Origin: Monosporascus cannonballus
Taxonomy: Eukaryota > Ascomycota > Sordariomycetes > Xylariales
DNA length: 64,000 nt
Assembly (NCBI GenBank): GCA_004154925.1
Contig: QJNS01000028.1
Location: 186,001-250,000, forward strand
Direction of reading: 5' to 3'
The number at the start of each line of letters is the position of its first letter. Within the stretch, counting starts at the first letter, position 1. A program made the position numbers and the translations under genes. The notes below the pieces were generated by a model that was not told where the DNA came from, searched no databases, and saw only the letters and a list, made by a program, of their open reading frames with translations. Of this stretch, positions 1-13,943 are shown in pieces.

Positions 1-1355
1 TATATGGCATGTATTTTGTCTTATCGATTAGAGGTTTAGGGACAGACTTTTTCTGTCCAATTTTGGTATTTGTATAAGTATCCTTAAAACGCTTCTTATT
101 ATATTCGCGATATTTATTAAATTAACTTCCTGGCTTTTTTTATTCCCTACTGGACTTTTCGCCATGGGAGATCTAGTATATTTTTAGGCTGAATTATGTT
201 ATTAAATTTGCTTTCGTTTTTTTGAATTTTTCTAGATTATCCTTTAGGTATAGGTTTTCAGTTATTTTAACAGAGGTTTTTAGGTACCTTATATCGCGTT
301 ACCTTACGCTTTATATAGTTTCAATTAAAATATTTGATTTAGTCTTAATTCTTTTTATAAGTGGTTGCTAGTTTCATAGGCCCTGGTTCCGTGCAGTAAA
401 AAATGTTATTACGTCGAAAGGTGCTGGTATTAGCAGTATATCGGGATTTGTTATTATTTTTTCCTTTGGTGCCTTTAATACGTTAGGTATATTATCGATC
501 GTTAATCTTAATTATTATCGCGATATAATCCGATAAATATTAAAGCCGATTAAATTTAAAAACTTCTTTTTATATTTTTTTAAACCGTCGAAAAATTTAA
601 TTATTACTACTTTTTATTTTTAATTAAGCTTAACGGATAATTGAATTAACCTATTACCGCAACTAAACATCAATTTTTTATTACAATTATTAATTATATA
701 TTTCGGCTTTTATTTGTTCGTTTATTCTTTCGAAAAGTGTTATTAATATTTATTCGCATTATTTGTAATTGTTATAAATTTATATTTTTTCCGAATTCTA
801 TTTTTCGATTAATAAAATAACGTATTTCTATAACGGGTTTATATTATATAATTATATTACTAGTATGTTATTCGATTGTGAATGTAATTTATATAATAAA
901 CTTAATAAGTTAAATACGAAAATACCTGAAATATATTCGGCATTAAATTAAAAACAATAATAATTTCATGGAAGTTCTGTAAAAAAGTTCTAGTTTAAAA
1001 AGTTTAAAAACTTTCTTTGGTTTCTTAATAGAATTTACCTAAATAACTCAGGTTATTTAAAAAAACGTTTCAATTTCAAAAGCTTTTTTTTCTTAAATTT
1101 CTTATAGGCGGCGTAAAGGGACGTCGTAAGATTATTATTATTTTTCTTAAGCTGAAAAATACGTTTATTTATGGTATCCGGGCGTCGGAGAACTTTTTCG
1201 GAAGAAAAGCGAGGCCTTTTTCTTTTCCGACTTTATTCCAGTGTTCGGATTATCAGAGACCTAGTAAATGGGCTATTCGGGCTGCTCGCTAGTAAGCATA
1301 GCGTCGGTAATATTACTTAAAGTCTAACGGTATTACTGAACAAAAGCTTATAACG
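1..1355 (-). mobile_element. Ty3/gypsy relic, gag end, cut by window edge
   Basis: This is the 5' internal part (gag side) of a minus-strand gypsy element whose 5' LTR follows at 1356. The first bases of the window match, in reverse complement, the stretch near 29340-29430 of element C, and the distance to the LTR is the same in both. It is AT-rich with stops in every frame, as expected from RIP. The remainder of the element lies left of the window. Confidence 0.75.
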
Positions 1356-1732
1356 TATAACGGCTAGGCGGTTTAAATAAATATAAAACCTTAATCGTAC
1401 TGATTTATATTACTAAAAGTATTATAAAAAATAAGCAATAAATATAATACTATATTATATTTCGTAATTTTAAATGTATTTTTGACAATAATATTATATT
1501 ACAAATTGAAATTATCTAAATTATAGATAAAATATATGTATGTATATTGGTTTTTGGTATTATTATTTATATTTGTTTAACTAAATTTAGGGAAATTTTG
1601 CTGAAGAGTTGCTTAGTGCTAATTATTCGTGTTTAACAGATTTTTGCTGAATATTCATCACGTGACTTAAGAGGTGGTCCTTGTTATCCTCGTTAACTGT
1701 TTCTTAAGGCCGAAGCTCGTTATGTCGTAATA
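1356..1732 (-). repeat. gypsy LTR (5' LTR of the element at the left edge)
   Basis: The start, tataacggctaggcgg, is the RIP-mutated form of the TGTGACGG LTR start seen at 7189, 14474 and 35493. The first 180 bp or so follow the family consensus; the 3' part ends gtcgtaata, like the LTR ending at 35872. The TSD cannot be tested because the other LTR is outside the window. Confidence 0.7.
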
Positions 1733-2391
1733 ATTAACAACTATAAGTAATTATTCTCTGTGTTTCGAAATTTTTTAAATATATGATGTATTTAAGTAAG
1801 TTTCTAACGAATGCTTATAATATGCGAAATTTTTAATTAATTATATCGATAATTATTTAATTTATTTACGTACTAGAAAGAGTAACGATTTTAAGCTCGG
1901 ATAAGATAAAATTTCTTTATAAAACTGAATAACAAATGTAAATACATAACAATTTTTCAATAACTCAAATGGCTTAAATCTTGTTAGTTATATTTCAAAT
2001 TTAAGAAAAATTATACTTTTTACTATAGAAGTCGAAAGATACGGTTTAAAAAACGTATTAAAAACTGTTATTATCAAGTATTAATGAGGTCAAAAAGCTG
2101 CTATAAATATATAGATCGTTATTATACTAATCACATTGCCAAACAAACTAGAAAATAATAATGTTTCTTTTTACAGATAAATTATATTATTTAAAAAACG
2201 TTAAAAAACGTTAAAATAAAATTATTCAAAAATCTTTAAATTTAAAACCTTATATTACGCGAAAAAGGAACCACGTAATTAAATTAAAATTGTGTTTTAT
2301 TACAAATTATATCGTTGAATATCATAATTAATTTAAGAATAAAAATCAATTTTTTTACTTAATAGTAACAAAAAATAATGAACGCGTTAGA
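1733..2391. other. AT-rich degenerate sequence, no gene seen
   Basis: This stretch between two LTRs is strongly AT-rich and has stops in all frames. I recognise no coding motif. It is probably a RIP-degraded repeat of unknown class. Confidence 0.5.
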
Positions 2392-2751
2392 TGTTACAAT
2401 CTAACAGGTCCAGGTCTGCGGAAACGGTCCCAACGACAAGGATAATATGACCCACCCTGTAACTTGAATAATAAGTGATTTCTGATACGTCCGTAATTAC
2501 TAGTGATTATAATTACTATAGACGACAAAATTAAAAGTAATTAATGAATGATAAAAAATTATATATACGTTTATTCTTTTCAACATGTAAATAATGTAAA
2601 CTTAAATTCTAGTTTCGTTGTTTAAAATATTTTTAATATTATATAATATAATCCGTAATTATACTTATGATTTAAAACTCTACGACATTCTTATTTATTT
2701 AATCTCGCAGAACTTAAATTTAATAATTAATTAAACCGCTTAATTATTATA
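2392..2751 (+). repeat. gypsy 5' LTR, plus strand
   Basis: It begins tgttacaatctaacagg, resembling the start of the element C LTR at 27676. It ends taattattata, corresponding to the end of C's left LTR at 28060. The following bases (cgttgtaaac...) match the post-LTR primer-binding region of C. Confidence 0.7.
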
Positions 2752-5700
2752 CGTTGTAAACTTTTAATTCATATTGCCGTTAAACTTTAAGAAATACACT
2801 TTCATATTATATTAATTAATAAATAATTCCTTTTTTAAAACTTTAATTCCGACATAAGATTTAAGAATTAAAATCTATAATACACAATTTTACGTTAAAT
2901 TTGACGCAAATAAATATATCAAGATTTAAAGTTAAACAATTTTAATTTTGCAATAAAAAAGTAATTTATAAAGTCCTTTATTGAGATAAAAATATATCTT
3001 AAGTTTTAAGAATTCAAAAAATCAACAGACCGGACTTTTACCATCACTGTCTTTTAAGAGAAAACGCTTTTAATTAGTTTAAAGTTATTATAAGAGGTTA
3101 TTTGGAATATGTAAAAACCAATTAGGAAAATATTTATTAAGATGTTTTTTTGCAATTGTATTAATTTCGAAAATCTCAACCAAAAAAGTATAAAAATATA
3201 ATGAATCTTTTAATGCAATTTAAACCATCGGAAATTTAATATATATAATAATATTCAAAAGCCTTATAATTAAAGTCAGATAAAACGAGGAAAATAAAAA
3301 TACTTATATTAGAATATTCTACCAAGAATTAAAAAACAATGTAAAAAAAAGTATTAAATTATCAAAATTTAAAATGTTAAATCGATATATTACCAAAGCT
3401 ATGAAGATAAATAAGAGATTATATGAACGGCATCTAGAAAAAGAATGACAATATATTTTAAAATATGTCACAATATTCGATTAATTAGAAAGAAAGTATA
3501 ATATATTATTTAAATATTATTATATGACAATAGAAATTATAGAATTTGGAACAACTTAATCTGAAAATAAAAGTTAAATTAAACATTAGAATTAAAATAA
3601 AATAAGATATTATTAAAGTACTTATAAATATCTAAAAGAACAACGATAAAATAAATAAATATTTATATTAAAAATAACTTATAAATAAGAAATAATAATG
3701 AAGTTAGTAATACATTTTAAACTTAATACAAATAAAGGCTATTATAATAAAAAACCGATATAAAATACGAAAGGTTCAGATATTAACTTAAAAAATATTA
3801 AAAAATACTACTCCGCCCTAAAGGAATAACCAAAGGAATATTAAAAATAAATCAGAAATATTAATCCTAGAATCCTTTATAAATATAACAAAATATACGT
3901 AATATATTCTAGATAACGAAATGACTTAATACATGATATTTGAAAAAGTTTATTTATTAACGTATTATACGTATATGTAAAATAGCATTCCATTTTTTTA
4001 ATTAAATCGAAAGTAACAAAATAAGCTAATTATAATATTTATATATTAAAATTATTACCTTTTAAATGAATATCGATAAACGAACAATTTTATAAAATTA
4101 ATGTAAGATAAGCGAGAGTGCGACACTAACTACAAGATCAAAAGATCAGCAATTCCAAATCCCTAATTGGGGTTTGGGCACCTAAATGCACCTTATAAAG
4201 ACTAGCTGTGCATATCATCACAATTAAGTAAAACAAATACTACTTGTAAAAAAAGCCGGTTTTTGATAATTAATATAATTATGAATCGGTAAAAAGGTTA
4301 ATTTAATATACAGTGAAAAAGCGATTAGTGAAATATTATTATATATTTTTATATTTAATTTGTATGAAATATAAACTCGATAAAGAAATAAGTTTTAAAA
4401 ACTGGATGCGACAATTTCCTTAAGAATTTTACTAAAAAATACTATAGGCAATAGAGGGTTTAATAGACCGTTATACACTATATAAAATATATTTTATTTT
4501 ATAAGATTAAAAGTTATAAATTAATTAGGAGAGGTAGATATAAATTAAAAGGTAAATATGTTAGTAAAAATGATAAATAAAATACTTTAGCACATTATAC
4601 GAAAAGATCTAAATAAGGTTCGATAAATTCAAAGAAAGATTAAAAAAACGTTATTTCTAAATAGTCTACAAAATAACCAAATTTTAAGGAATTAAAAAAA
4701 ACCTTTTGAAAAAGGTTCTAAAGGTGACGACAAAAACCGTTAATAACTTTAGCCTTTTAGAAATATGAATCAGAACGTATTAAGATATCGTAATAATGTA
4801 TTATGAAGCTTTAGACGAAAATTATATTATATCGAATATTATTAATATATTATATTACCAGAAAAACAGAACTTAAAATCTTATATATATAGAAATATTC
4901 AAAATCAAACCTTGATTTATAATAACAAATTCTTATGCAAAATTAATTATTTCGATATCGTTTTATTTGGAAATTACCATATAATTTTAGAAAAATTATA
5001 ATATAGCAGTATAAATCTTTGATCGATGAAAAGATTAATTAAGAAAAATTCGGTTTATATCTTATCGATATGGAAAATACAAAAATAGTAATTTAATATT
5101 ATATTGGAAATATTAATAATTATAAGTATAAGAATATAACAAATATCTTGTTATATAAAAAACAAAATATAAAAGAATTAAATATTAAAAATAAAAACAA
5201 TATATTATTATAATTATTGCAAAAAAGTTTAAGTTATTAAATAGCGACTTAGAATAATACCTTCAAAAGTTAAAACAGATTTAATTAATATAATGCTATA
5301 ATATTCTTAATATGAGTAATTTTTAAAAAAAGACTTGTTATAAAATTAATAAAATATAACGAAACGAATTATGAAATAATTCTAAAAAAGGTTTATTTAC
5401 GTAGTTTTTACCTTATTAATAACTTTAACGAAAATATATTATACGTTTTTAAAAATATTTAAAAATCGATTGAAAAAATATATTTAATTGTCGCATTTTC
5501 TAATAAAATACTTTGTATTTTTCGTCTTTCGAAACAATAATAATGTACGCTATATAATCTATTACAGATAATTAAACGATATTATTTTTAAATATTGAAT
5601 AGTATTATTTTTAATTCTTAAGAAAAAAACAGATTTTATAAAATGTAATAATGCAAAATATTTAATTTTAAAAATAGATACAATCATATTAAAATTAAAG

Positions 5701-6550
5701 GAAATATGAATAAAACATAGTTTTTAAAACGAAAATTTAATTATTTAAAAATTTGGTTACGTTATTAAGAATTACAAACCTATTAATAATAATTCAACTC
5801 ATGGTAAACTATATATTATCAAAATATTGCGACTTTTACATAATATATTACCTCCACTACATTTTTATTTATTTGAAAACGAAAAAGATACCTATAAAAT
5901 ACATTTCTAAAATCTTTAAATTTTGAAAAATATTAAAATATTAATTAATATAAAAAGATTTAGTGTCCTGAATCAAAACTCAATCATGCAAAAAGTCTTA
6001 TATTATTTCATAATATGTCCTAATAAGTTTTAACCAAGATAGTGATAATTATAAAATATTACAAATTAAAAATAATTTAATAAAAATATTAATATTTTTC
6101 GAATTCTTTATTTTTGAAATATATCTTTAAAACCTTAACGAAATTATTATATTTTTAATTAAGTTTATAAAGAAGAATTATATATATATTATAAATAAAG
6201 GAAATAGTTTCAAATATCAAGGATGTAATTATCAATACGTTATTATCAGTTTTATACAATTTATAATATTTTATTAAATTAAAAACCGATATTTGAATTA
6301 TGCATTAAAAGTACTTATCTACTAACGAAATACTTCACGTAAATTATATTATATCGCATTTGTTTCCTATAAATTAAAAGAAACCGAACTTAATTACATT
6401 ATTTCGCATAGAAATCTATAATTATTATAACAAATATGCGAAAACATACATATTTTCTTTGAAAAAGATTTATTAGCCTAAAATATATGTGAATTATTAA
6501 TATCGAAAGTGTGGCGTTAAAAGAAATCCTAATCCTTTTTAATATTAAAA
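2752..6550 (+). pseudogene. RIP-mutated gypsy gag-pol, truncated
   Basis: This is the internal region of a plus-strand gypsy element. Around 6330-6410 an RNase H-like stretch can be read through stops (PIAF-like, then a KLKETELNY-like motif), about 3.6 kb from the LTR. That is the same spacing as in element C, where RNase H lies about 3.7 kb from its LTR. After about 6550 similarity to the other copies is lost, so integrase, chromodomain and 3' LTR are missing or unrecognisable. Every frame is interrupted and base use is extremely AT-rich. Confidence 0.65.
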
Positions 6551-6931
6551 TATTATTTCTTTTGGAATTTTTTACGAGAAAAAGATATAGCGAACAGAGA
6601 TAATACGTAAAATAAACGGAAAAGGTAAATAAAAATAAAAATAACGAGAAACCGAACGGAACGCATACGTAAAAAGAATAAAGCTATGGGCGCGAAAAGA
6701 AAAAGAAAAAAAGGTAAATAAGGCAAGGTTAAAAACGGATTATAATACGAAATTAAGCGGAGCATAATAAAATACGTAATATAATACGTATTAACTATTA
6801 CGGCAATTATTTATAATATAATATAACGGTAAATTATCGGCAAACATACGTAATCAAATTTACAAAACGTATTATATCAAATTAATAATAATATTATTAA
6901 GAATTAATAGTTTAAAAAGGAGGAATAATTA
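6551..6931. other. AT-rich stretch with a short open frame, unassigned
   Basis: A 70-codon open frame on the minus strand (6553-6765) would encode a hydrophobic peptide. The opposite strand reads as a very basic peptide broken by stops. I see no family match. It is most likely a chance frame inside a degraded repeat. Confidence 0.35.
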
Positions 6932-7188
6932 TGAAAATATAACTTTAATAAGGATAAGGTTGGTAACCAACCAGCTACCGATTAGCCACGGACCTACTTA
7001 TTAATATAAATCTACCATCTGGCAGCTGGTAGGAAACGCCAGATGGAAGTAACCTAATATACTTATTTCTTGGAATCTGCTTTACGACTGGTCGGAGATC
7101 ACCTTACCTAGCTTATAGCTATCCATTATCTTACACCCACTTACTAATATAAATCCACCATTTGGCAGCTAGTGGGAAACGCCAGATG
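6932..7188 (+). repeat. Repeat D, left part (split by element A)
   Basis: A moderately GC-rich repeat starting tgaaaatataac. Its body (ccatctggcagctggtagg...) is tandemly duplicated: a unit of about 150 bp beginning near 6990 starts again near 7137. The second unit is interrupted at AGATG (7184-7188) by element A and resumes at 21173. A reverse-complement copy lies at about 8240-8458. It could be the LTR of a low-copy element or a MITE-like repeat; the class is not determined. Confidence 0.7.
7184..7188. repeat. Target-site duplication AGATG, left copy (element A)
   Basis: The five bases before the LTR start at 7189 are AGATG. The same five follow the far LTR end, at 21173-21177. Host repeat D is continuous when everything between is removed. 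Confidence 0.9.
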
Positions 7189-7605
7189 TGTGACGGCTTG
7201 GCGGTTTAACCAACTATTAAATCTTAGTCGTACGGGTTCATGTTGGCAGAAGTATCATGGGAAACTGAGCAATAAATACAATAACGTATTACGTCTCGTA
7301 ATACCAAAGGTATTTTGGATAGCGATATTATATTGCAAGCTAAAGTTATTTAAACTATAAAAATAATAAGCGTATATACCTTGATGCGGTATAAATATTT
7401 TAAACTAGCTTAAAAATATTTAATTAATTAAGTTTTCTTAAACCTTTTTAAGCTTTTTTCTAGCTTAACTTGGTTTAATATCTTTAAGCCAATAGTAGCG
7501 TTTAAGTTTATTAAGTTAGTTACGTAACCTTTTGGCGTAAATCGGGGCTGATTTTTCCCTAGGGCCCGATTGTCCGTAAAATGCCAAAACCGTTAAGTTA
7601 TAACA
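7189..7605 (-). repeat. Element A 3' LTR (417 bp)
   Basis: It starts TGTGACGGCTTGGCGG and ends AAGTTATAACA, with TG...CA termini. Its length matches the reconstructed 5' LTR. It is partly RIP-mutated; stretches around 7550 remain GC-rich. Confidence 0.88.
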
Positions 7606-7782
7606 TAATTTCTCTTTTCCCAGAATATTTGGACCTAAAGATCAAATTATTCGTTTATCATTTTTAGTAAATAATTTTCTTTTTTTATACTTATTATATT
7701 AAGTCGTATCGAAAAACGTTGTTATTGTAAACGTACTAACGTTTTAATTTTTTCAGAATGCATTAATTATTTTGGTTTTACT

Positions 7783-8215
7783 ATGTTATTAAATTTTTTC
7801 TATTTGCGTTACAAATTTAAATACAAAATTTGTAAGGCTTATTACAGCTCGGGAAAATATATATGCTATATTAAATACGAAGGTCCTTATAACTTTTTGA
7901 GTTTTTCCGAATTTGAACATATTAAATTTATTGCAAAAAAGGATCGCCTAAAATTAAAAGAACGTATTATTGAAAAAAATTACTGAAAACTTAATAACGT
8001 TTAAATAAAATATTTAACCATTTAAACCGTTTGCGAAAACAGAAAAAAAAATGCGTAACCGTAATATCGAGATATTTCGTTAAGGTATCCAGGGTACAGA
8101 AATTATAAAAAGGTTTAAACGTTTAAAAAGAGAACAAATGCAATTAAAGGCCGCCGTTACGGTTATTACGTTAGCGCAGGTTACGGCCGATTAGCCCAAT
8201 ATCCCGATTACTAAC
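7783..8215 (+). pseudogene. Relic antisense frame of gypsy element A
   Basis: The frame lies between the pol end and the 3' LTR and reads opposite to gag-pol. A 67-codon open stretch (7783-7986) is followed, through a few stops, by an LRKQKKKMRNR-like segment at about 8020-8090. Element C has the matching LRKQRKLWANR segment in the same antisense position. Similar hypothetical proteins are commonly annotated in fungal gypsy elements. Function unknown; Cys-rich N termini and basic helices are typical of the group (from memory). Confidence 0.6.
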
Positions 8216-8237
8216 TGGTCAATTATTAACTGGAACG

Positions 8238-8460
8238 TACTTATCATTATTAATATAAGATAATGGATAGCTGTGAGCTGAGTGAGGTGATCTCCGACAA
8301 GTCGTAAAGCGGATTCCAAGAAGTAAATGTAATAGATTACTTCCATCTGGCGTTTCCCACTAGCTGCCAGATGGTGGATTTATACTAGTAAGTGGGTCGG
8401 TGGCTGATCGGTGGCTGGTCGGCTACCAGCCTTATCCTCATAGAGGCTGTATTCTCATAA
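8238..8460 (-). repeat. Repeat D copy inserted in element A
   Basis: This is the reverse complement of repeat D: it contains ccattatcttata..., the ccatctggcagc core and the gagaatacagcc end, in inverted order. It interrupts the noncoding stretch between element A's antisense frame and its pol end; elements B and E lack it at that position. The exact ends are unclear because both flanks are TTAAT-rich, so a duplication of TTAAT or ATTAAT is possible. It is much less RIP-mutated than its surroundings. Confidence 0.65.
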
Positions 8461-11400
8461 TTAATAAAAACTTTTTTACAAGCGTTAAGCGCTAATAAGA
8501 TTTTTAGCAGGTTCCTAAATATTTTCAGAATGCGAATGCTTTTCTCATTTGATCAAATATTAGGTAAATCCGTTTTGTTTTCGTATATCGAAGATTTTCT
8601 TTATTTTATATATTTATTCGTTTTTCATTTTTAGATTGTTTTATGCGGTATGTACTTTGGTTATATTTATTATTATCTTTAATAAGGAAACGTAAAAGAT
8701 TAGAATAAAATTAACCTTTAGTGGAAATTTTAATTAATAATTATTTTCTGAAATTTTCTTAGCGATTTTAAGTAGATCGATATATTTGAAATCGAGTTTT
8801 TTGTTAAAGTTTTTATTTAAATGTTTTTGGTAGCGAAAAAAAACCATTTTTTCATTTTCGAAAGTTCATTTGTTTAACCTTTTTTGGTTATAGTATTTGC
8901 TTATTTGATTTTATATGAATTTTAATTCTGTTTTTATTTTTTAGTGCAACTATCGTAATTATTTTAATATAAGGATTATTTTAACATTAATTGAATCGTT
9001 ATTACGTTTTTTCTTTATAAACCTTTAAAATAAAACCAGAATTTACATTCGTAAATATTATTTTAATACTTTCGTAATAGCTAGTATTATAAGTTAGTTA
9101 AATAATAAGTAACTTTTTAATTTACTTATTTTGTTCGTAATTAATATAATATCGTAAGTAAACTTTTAAGGTTTAATTCGTTCGTTTTATTATTTTTATT
9201 TAAGATTTAAATACGTTGCATAATTTGTAATTTAAACCGATTTATATTATTAAACCTTATTAAAAGTTAGGTACGAATATCGATGCTTTATTGAAGATAA
9301 TTTTTATTAATAATTTATATATATTGAAAATATGTTTAAAAAAAAATGCATGTTATTTATTCGGCGTTTATATCCTTAAAATATGTTAAAAAATAGAAAA
9401 GTTTTGTAAATCGATCGACGATAACGAACATATTATCGTAATGTATTCCTTAAATTAAATTTTTTGATATAGGAAATTTTGTAACAAAATCGAATATAAT
9501 TAAATATTATGGTAGTTTTGTAATTGATAATAGTTATAGTTGTTCGTATGGCTTATATCGTCGAGTTTTCGTTTTGGCGTAAATATTACATTATAATATG
9601 ATTTTTTATATTATTAATTTTATTTTAAGAAAAAACATATATACGTTACAGCCTTTTTAAGGTTTTATAAATCCTTGAATATCTGTATAATTAATGTTAC
9701 TATATTTTTCGTATTAAAGTTTTTGATATTTTTTTGAAATTTATATTTTATCCGTTTTTTTTATTTTTCAGAAAACCGTTATTATATTGCTGGATTTTCT
9801 GGTATATATCGAAAGGTATTGTCCGAATTATTGTAATTTGTCGTAAATGTAAATATTCTTTTATAATAGTACCGAAAATTATATAATTAACTTTAACTAA
9901 TTTTTCCTCGAAATCTAGTTGCTTATTTAAGGTATTTATTTTATTATTTTTAAGCCCTTTTTATAAATAATAACGAAATCGAAATTTGCTAATTTTTCCG
10001 CGTAACGAAATTATCGTCCTGTAAGTTCTTTGGTTATGGCAAATCGGGTAAAACTTTGATAATTCGTATAAACTTTAATTTAATACAAGTCTTCCTTTAG
10101 AAAGTGCCTGAATTTTCGAAATGCCATAATATTGGCCATAAATTCCTTATTTAGAATGCAGTAATTAAATTCGATTTTTTAACTTATACGAAAAAGATAT
10201 AATAAGGTGCAATTTGTTTTAATTATTTCGCTATCCGATTATTATATTTAATAAGTAATTCGAAATATCAAATTTATTTTAAAATAGCGGTATAAATAAT
10301 GTATAAATAATATTAATTTATTAATAATCGTATTTTTAATATTTTAAAATACTTTTTTTGTATTTAACGTCCATTTGAACTTTTTTCCTTTTTCGTAAGG
10401 TTCGTTAAGAATATGGTTATCCTGTTAAATTTCGAATAAATTTCCTATAGCAATTGGCGAATCCAAGAAATGCCTGTATTTTCTTAATTATCGTTAACAT
10501 TTGTTACTTTATAACAGCAGCGATTTTCTTAAAGTCCATTCTAATATGTCCTGGAATAATAATATATCTTAGATATTTTATTTTCTAAGCGTAAAATTAT
10601 TATTTTTTTGCCTTATTAAGTAATTTTACGTTTTAAAAAATTTGAAAAAATTTATAAATATATCTTATATATACCTTTTCCGTTTTTAAGAAAATAAAAA
10701 TGTTGTCGAAATAATATATAACGAAAATATCGAGATATTCTCGTAATATATAATTTATTATTCGTTTTAAAGTTATTAGTACGTTCGTAAATCCTATTAA
10801 CGTAATTAAATACTTAAATAATCTATATTTCGTTTTAAAAGCCGTTTTTTATTTGTATTTTTTTTTCATTTTAATATGGTTATATCTATTTTTAAAATTA
10901 AACATTATAAATTATTAGGCTCTGTAAAGTCGGTTTTTTATTTTTATAATTAAGGATAATAATATTTAATTTTTAACAGTAATATTATTTAATTGTCAGC
11001 AATTAACTATAAGTTGTAATTTTCCGTTCTTTTTAAATACAAAGAATATAAGATATCCTGCTGGTAATTTCGAAGGTCGAATTTACTTTTTTTATAATCG
11101 ATTTTCCAGGTATTTTTTAAAAATACATAATTCGTTTCCGCTAAGGTTATAAATAAAGTAAAACTTCGTTAAAAACTTTTCTTTAAGGATTATCTTATAA
11201 TGTTATTCGCTATATTTTAGCAATTTCGTATTAAGCTTTTTCCTAAAGAGCTCTTCGTATTTGTAGTATTATAATAACATATTGGTTAAATTTGCTAATT
11301 TTTAGAGCTGTTATTTTAAAGCGTTATTTAGTTTCTTTAATTTCGCTTTAATAATAATAACCATACGTCGTATTTTTCACTAATGCCCATTTTCTTTCTT

Positions 11401-12000
11401 ATATTTTGTCCCTTTGGGTAATAAGGTTTTTATCATATCCTTATACCTATATTTGTCGCCATTTTCGATCGAATATTAAGATCTTAATTTTTTATCCGTT
11501 ATTAAGATATAATATAAATTTTACCTAGTTAATCCTTTTATTAATCAAAATTTCGTATTAATATATTTAAAATAACGCTAAGATTATATGGCAATTCACA
11601 ATATAATAATATTAAAATTAAGTATTTAGCATCGTCCTTAAATAAAAACCTCGAAATAATTAATTTCGCATATGATTTTTTCGTTATCGTAAGCGAATTC
11701 CTGATTTTCGCCATTTGTTACTATATAAGGTTTTAACTTATATCTCCATAATAATTTAAGCTTATTAACTATATCTGGTATAATATAATTCCCGCTTAAA
11801 GTTCCGTAATCTATTATTACGATATATTAATATATTCCGATTCCTATATTTAAAATAATAAGATTATTAACGGTTTTTACCGTCGCGTTTAAAGCCTTTT
11901 TTAGAAATCTCTTTTGAATTTTTTAGGTTTCGTTATTTTGTAATTCTTTTATTTATAACTTTTTTCTTTTAATTTTTATTCGAATTTATCGAGCCTTCTT
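8461..12000 (-). pseudogene. Element A pol relic (RT, RNase H, integrase, chromodomain)
   Basis: In element direction, RT lies at about 11500-10260, RNase H at about 10260-10060, integrase at about 9900-9000 and the chromodomain region ends near 8480. Assignments rest on alignment by eye to element C, where the motifs are clearer. The RT box on the minus strand near 10710 reads YFDN where YFDD or YLDD is expected. Stops occur throughout from C-to-T and G-to-A changes. Confidence 0.65.
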
Positions 12001-13943
12001 TATGTTTCGGTATTTTACGCGTTAAATTATTGTATTTATCGTTATTGTCGGCGTACTTTATTTTCGAATTATATTAATTATTTTTAAATTTTGTTATAAT
12101 TCTTTTTCTTATCGAATAAATCATTTTCTTATGTTTGCGATTATATCTTATTATGGGTCGTTTTGATTATCGTTTCAGAGTTCTTTTATAAATTAACATA
12201 TTTTTTCCATAGTAATCCTTTTTTCGTAAAGATTTGTAATAAATTTTTACTGAAAATAAAAATTCGTATTAACTTTCTAATAATATATTTTTCCTTTATA
12301 CTAAATTAATTCCCTTTTTATTTGATAATTACATTATTAATAATAACAAAATACGTTTTTCTATTAGCATTATTGTTTTCGGGCTAACTTTCTATTTCGG
12401 CTAATTATTAAATATTTCCTGAAATTAAAAATCGAAAATATCGATATTATTATTTATAGTTTTTATTATCTCCGGTACGGCTTGGGAAATCGTATCCCTT
12501 ATAATATATACGGATAATCCGCCTATAAATATATTATTTTTATTTTTCGTAATTAAGATATTCTCGCCGTCGACAATATATGGCGTACATTTTTCCGTAT
12601 CTATCAGAAGTTCTGGGACAAACCTTTTCTGTCTAATCCTAATATTTACGTAATTATCCTTTTAGTATTTTTTATGATATTCGCAATATCTATTAAACTA
12701 GCTTTTTAGCTTTTCGTATTCCTTATTGAACTTCTCGTCATAAAGGACCTGGCATATAATGAAACTAAATTATATTAATAAATTTGTCTCCGTTCTTTTG
12801 GTTATTTCTGGATTATCCCTTAAATATAGGTTTTCAGTTATTCTAACGGAATTTCTTAAATACCTTATATTACGCTACCTTATATCTTATCTTGTTACAA
12901 TTATAGCATTTGGTTTCGCTCTAATTCTTTCTATAAGTAGCTTCTAATTCTATAAGTCCCGGTTCTATATCCCAAAAAATATTATTACGTCGAAAAATAT
13001 TGCTATTAACCGTATATCGGAATTTATTATTATTTTTTCCTTTAATGCCCCAGATACGCGAAATATATTATTAATCGTTAGTTTTAACAGCTATAACGAT
13101 ATAATCTAACAAATACTCAAGCCGATCGAATTTAAAAAAATATTTATATCTTTTTTAAAGCCGTTAAAAAGCTTAGTTATTAATATCTTTTATTTTGAAT
13201 TTAATTTAACGGTTAACTAAACCAACGTATTACTGTAATTAAATATTAACCCTTTTTATTGTAATTATTAAATCTATATATCGGCTTTTATTTTTTTGTT
13301 TATTATTTCGAAAACCTTTATTAATATTTATTCAAATTATTTATAATTATTATAAATTTGTATTATTTTTGGGTTTCGATTTTTAATTAATAAGATAATA
13401 TGCTTTTTTATTACGGATTCGAACTAAATAACCGTATTTTCAATAAATCGTTTAATTGCGAACTCGATTCGTATAATGGGCGTAATAAGTTGAATAAGAA
13501 AATACCCGAAATATATTCGGCATTAAATTAAAAACAATTATAACTTAGTCAAAATTCCGTCGAAAGGTTCTGGCTTAAGAGGCTTAAAAACCTTTCCTGA
13601 TTCCTTGGTAGTATTTATCTTGATAACCTGGCTTGTTCGAAAAGATTTCCCGGTTTTAAAAGCTTTCTCTTTTTTTCTTAAGTTTTTTATGGGCTGCTTA
13701 AAAAAATATCGTAAAATTATTATTATTTCTTTTTGCTAAATAATACGTTCGTTTATGGCATTTAAACGTCGAAGAACCTTTTCGCGAAAAAATCAAGGTT
13801 TTTCCTTTTTTTTTCGGATTCCATTCTAATATCCGAGTAATTAAGGACTTGATAAGTAAGTTATTCGGGCTGCTTATTGGTAAATATAACATCGGTAATA
13901 TTATTCAGAATTTAACGGTATTACTAAAGAAAAGCTTATAACG
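12001..13943 (-). pseudogene. Element A gag relic with zinc knuckle
   Basis: On the minus strand near 12865-12905 the reading KCYNCNK is a partly preserved CX2CX4HX4C zinc knuckle, the nucleic-acid-binding end of gypsy Gag. In element C all three cysteines of this motif have become Tyr. The remainder is AT-rich with frequent stops. Confidence 0.6.
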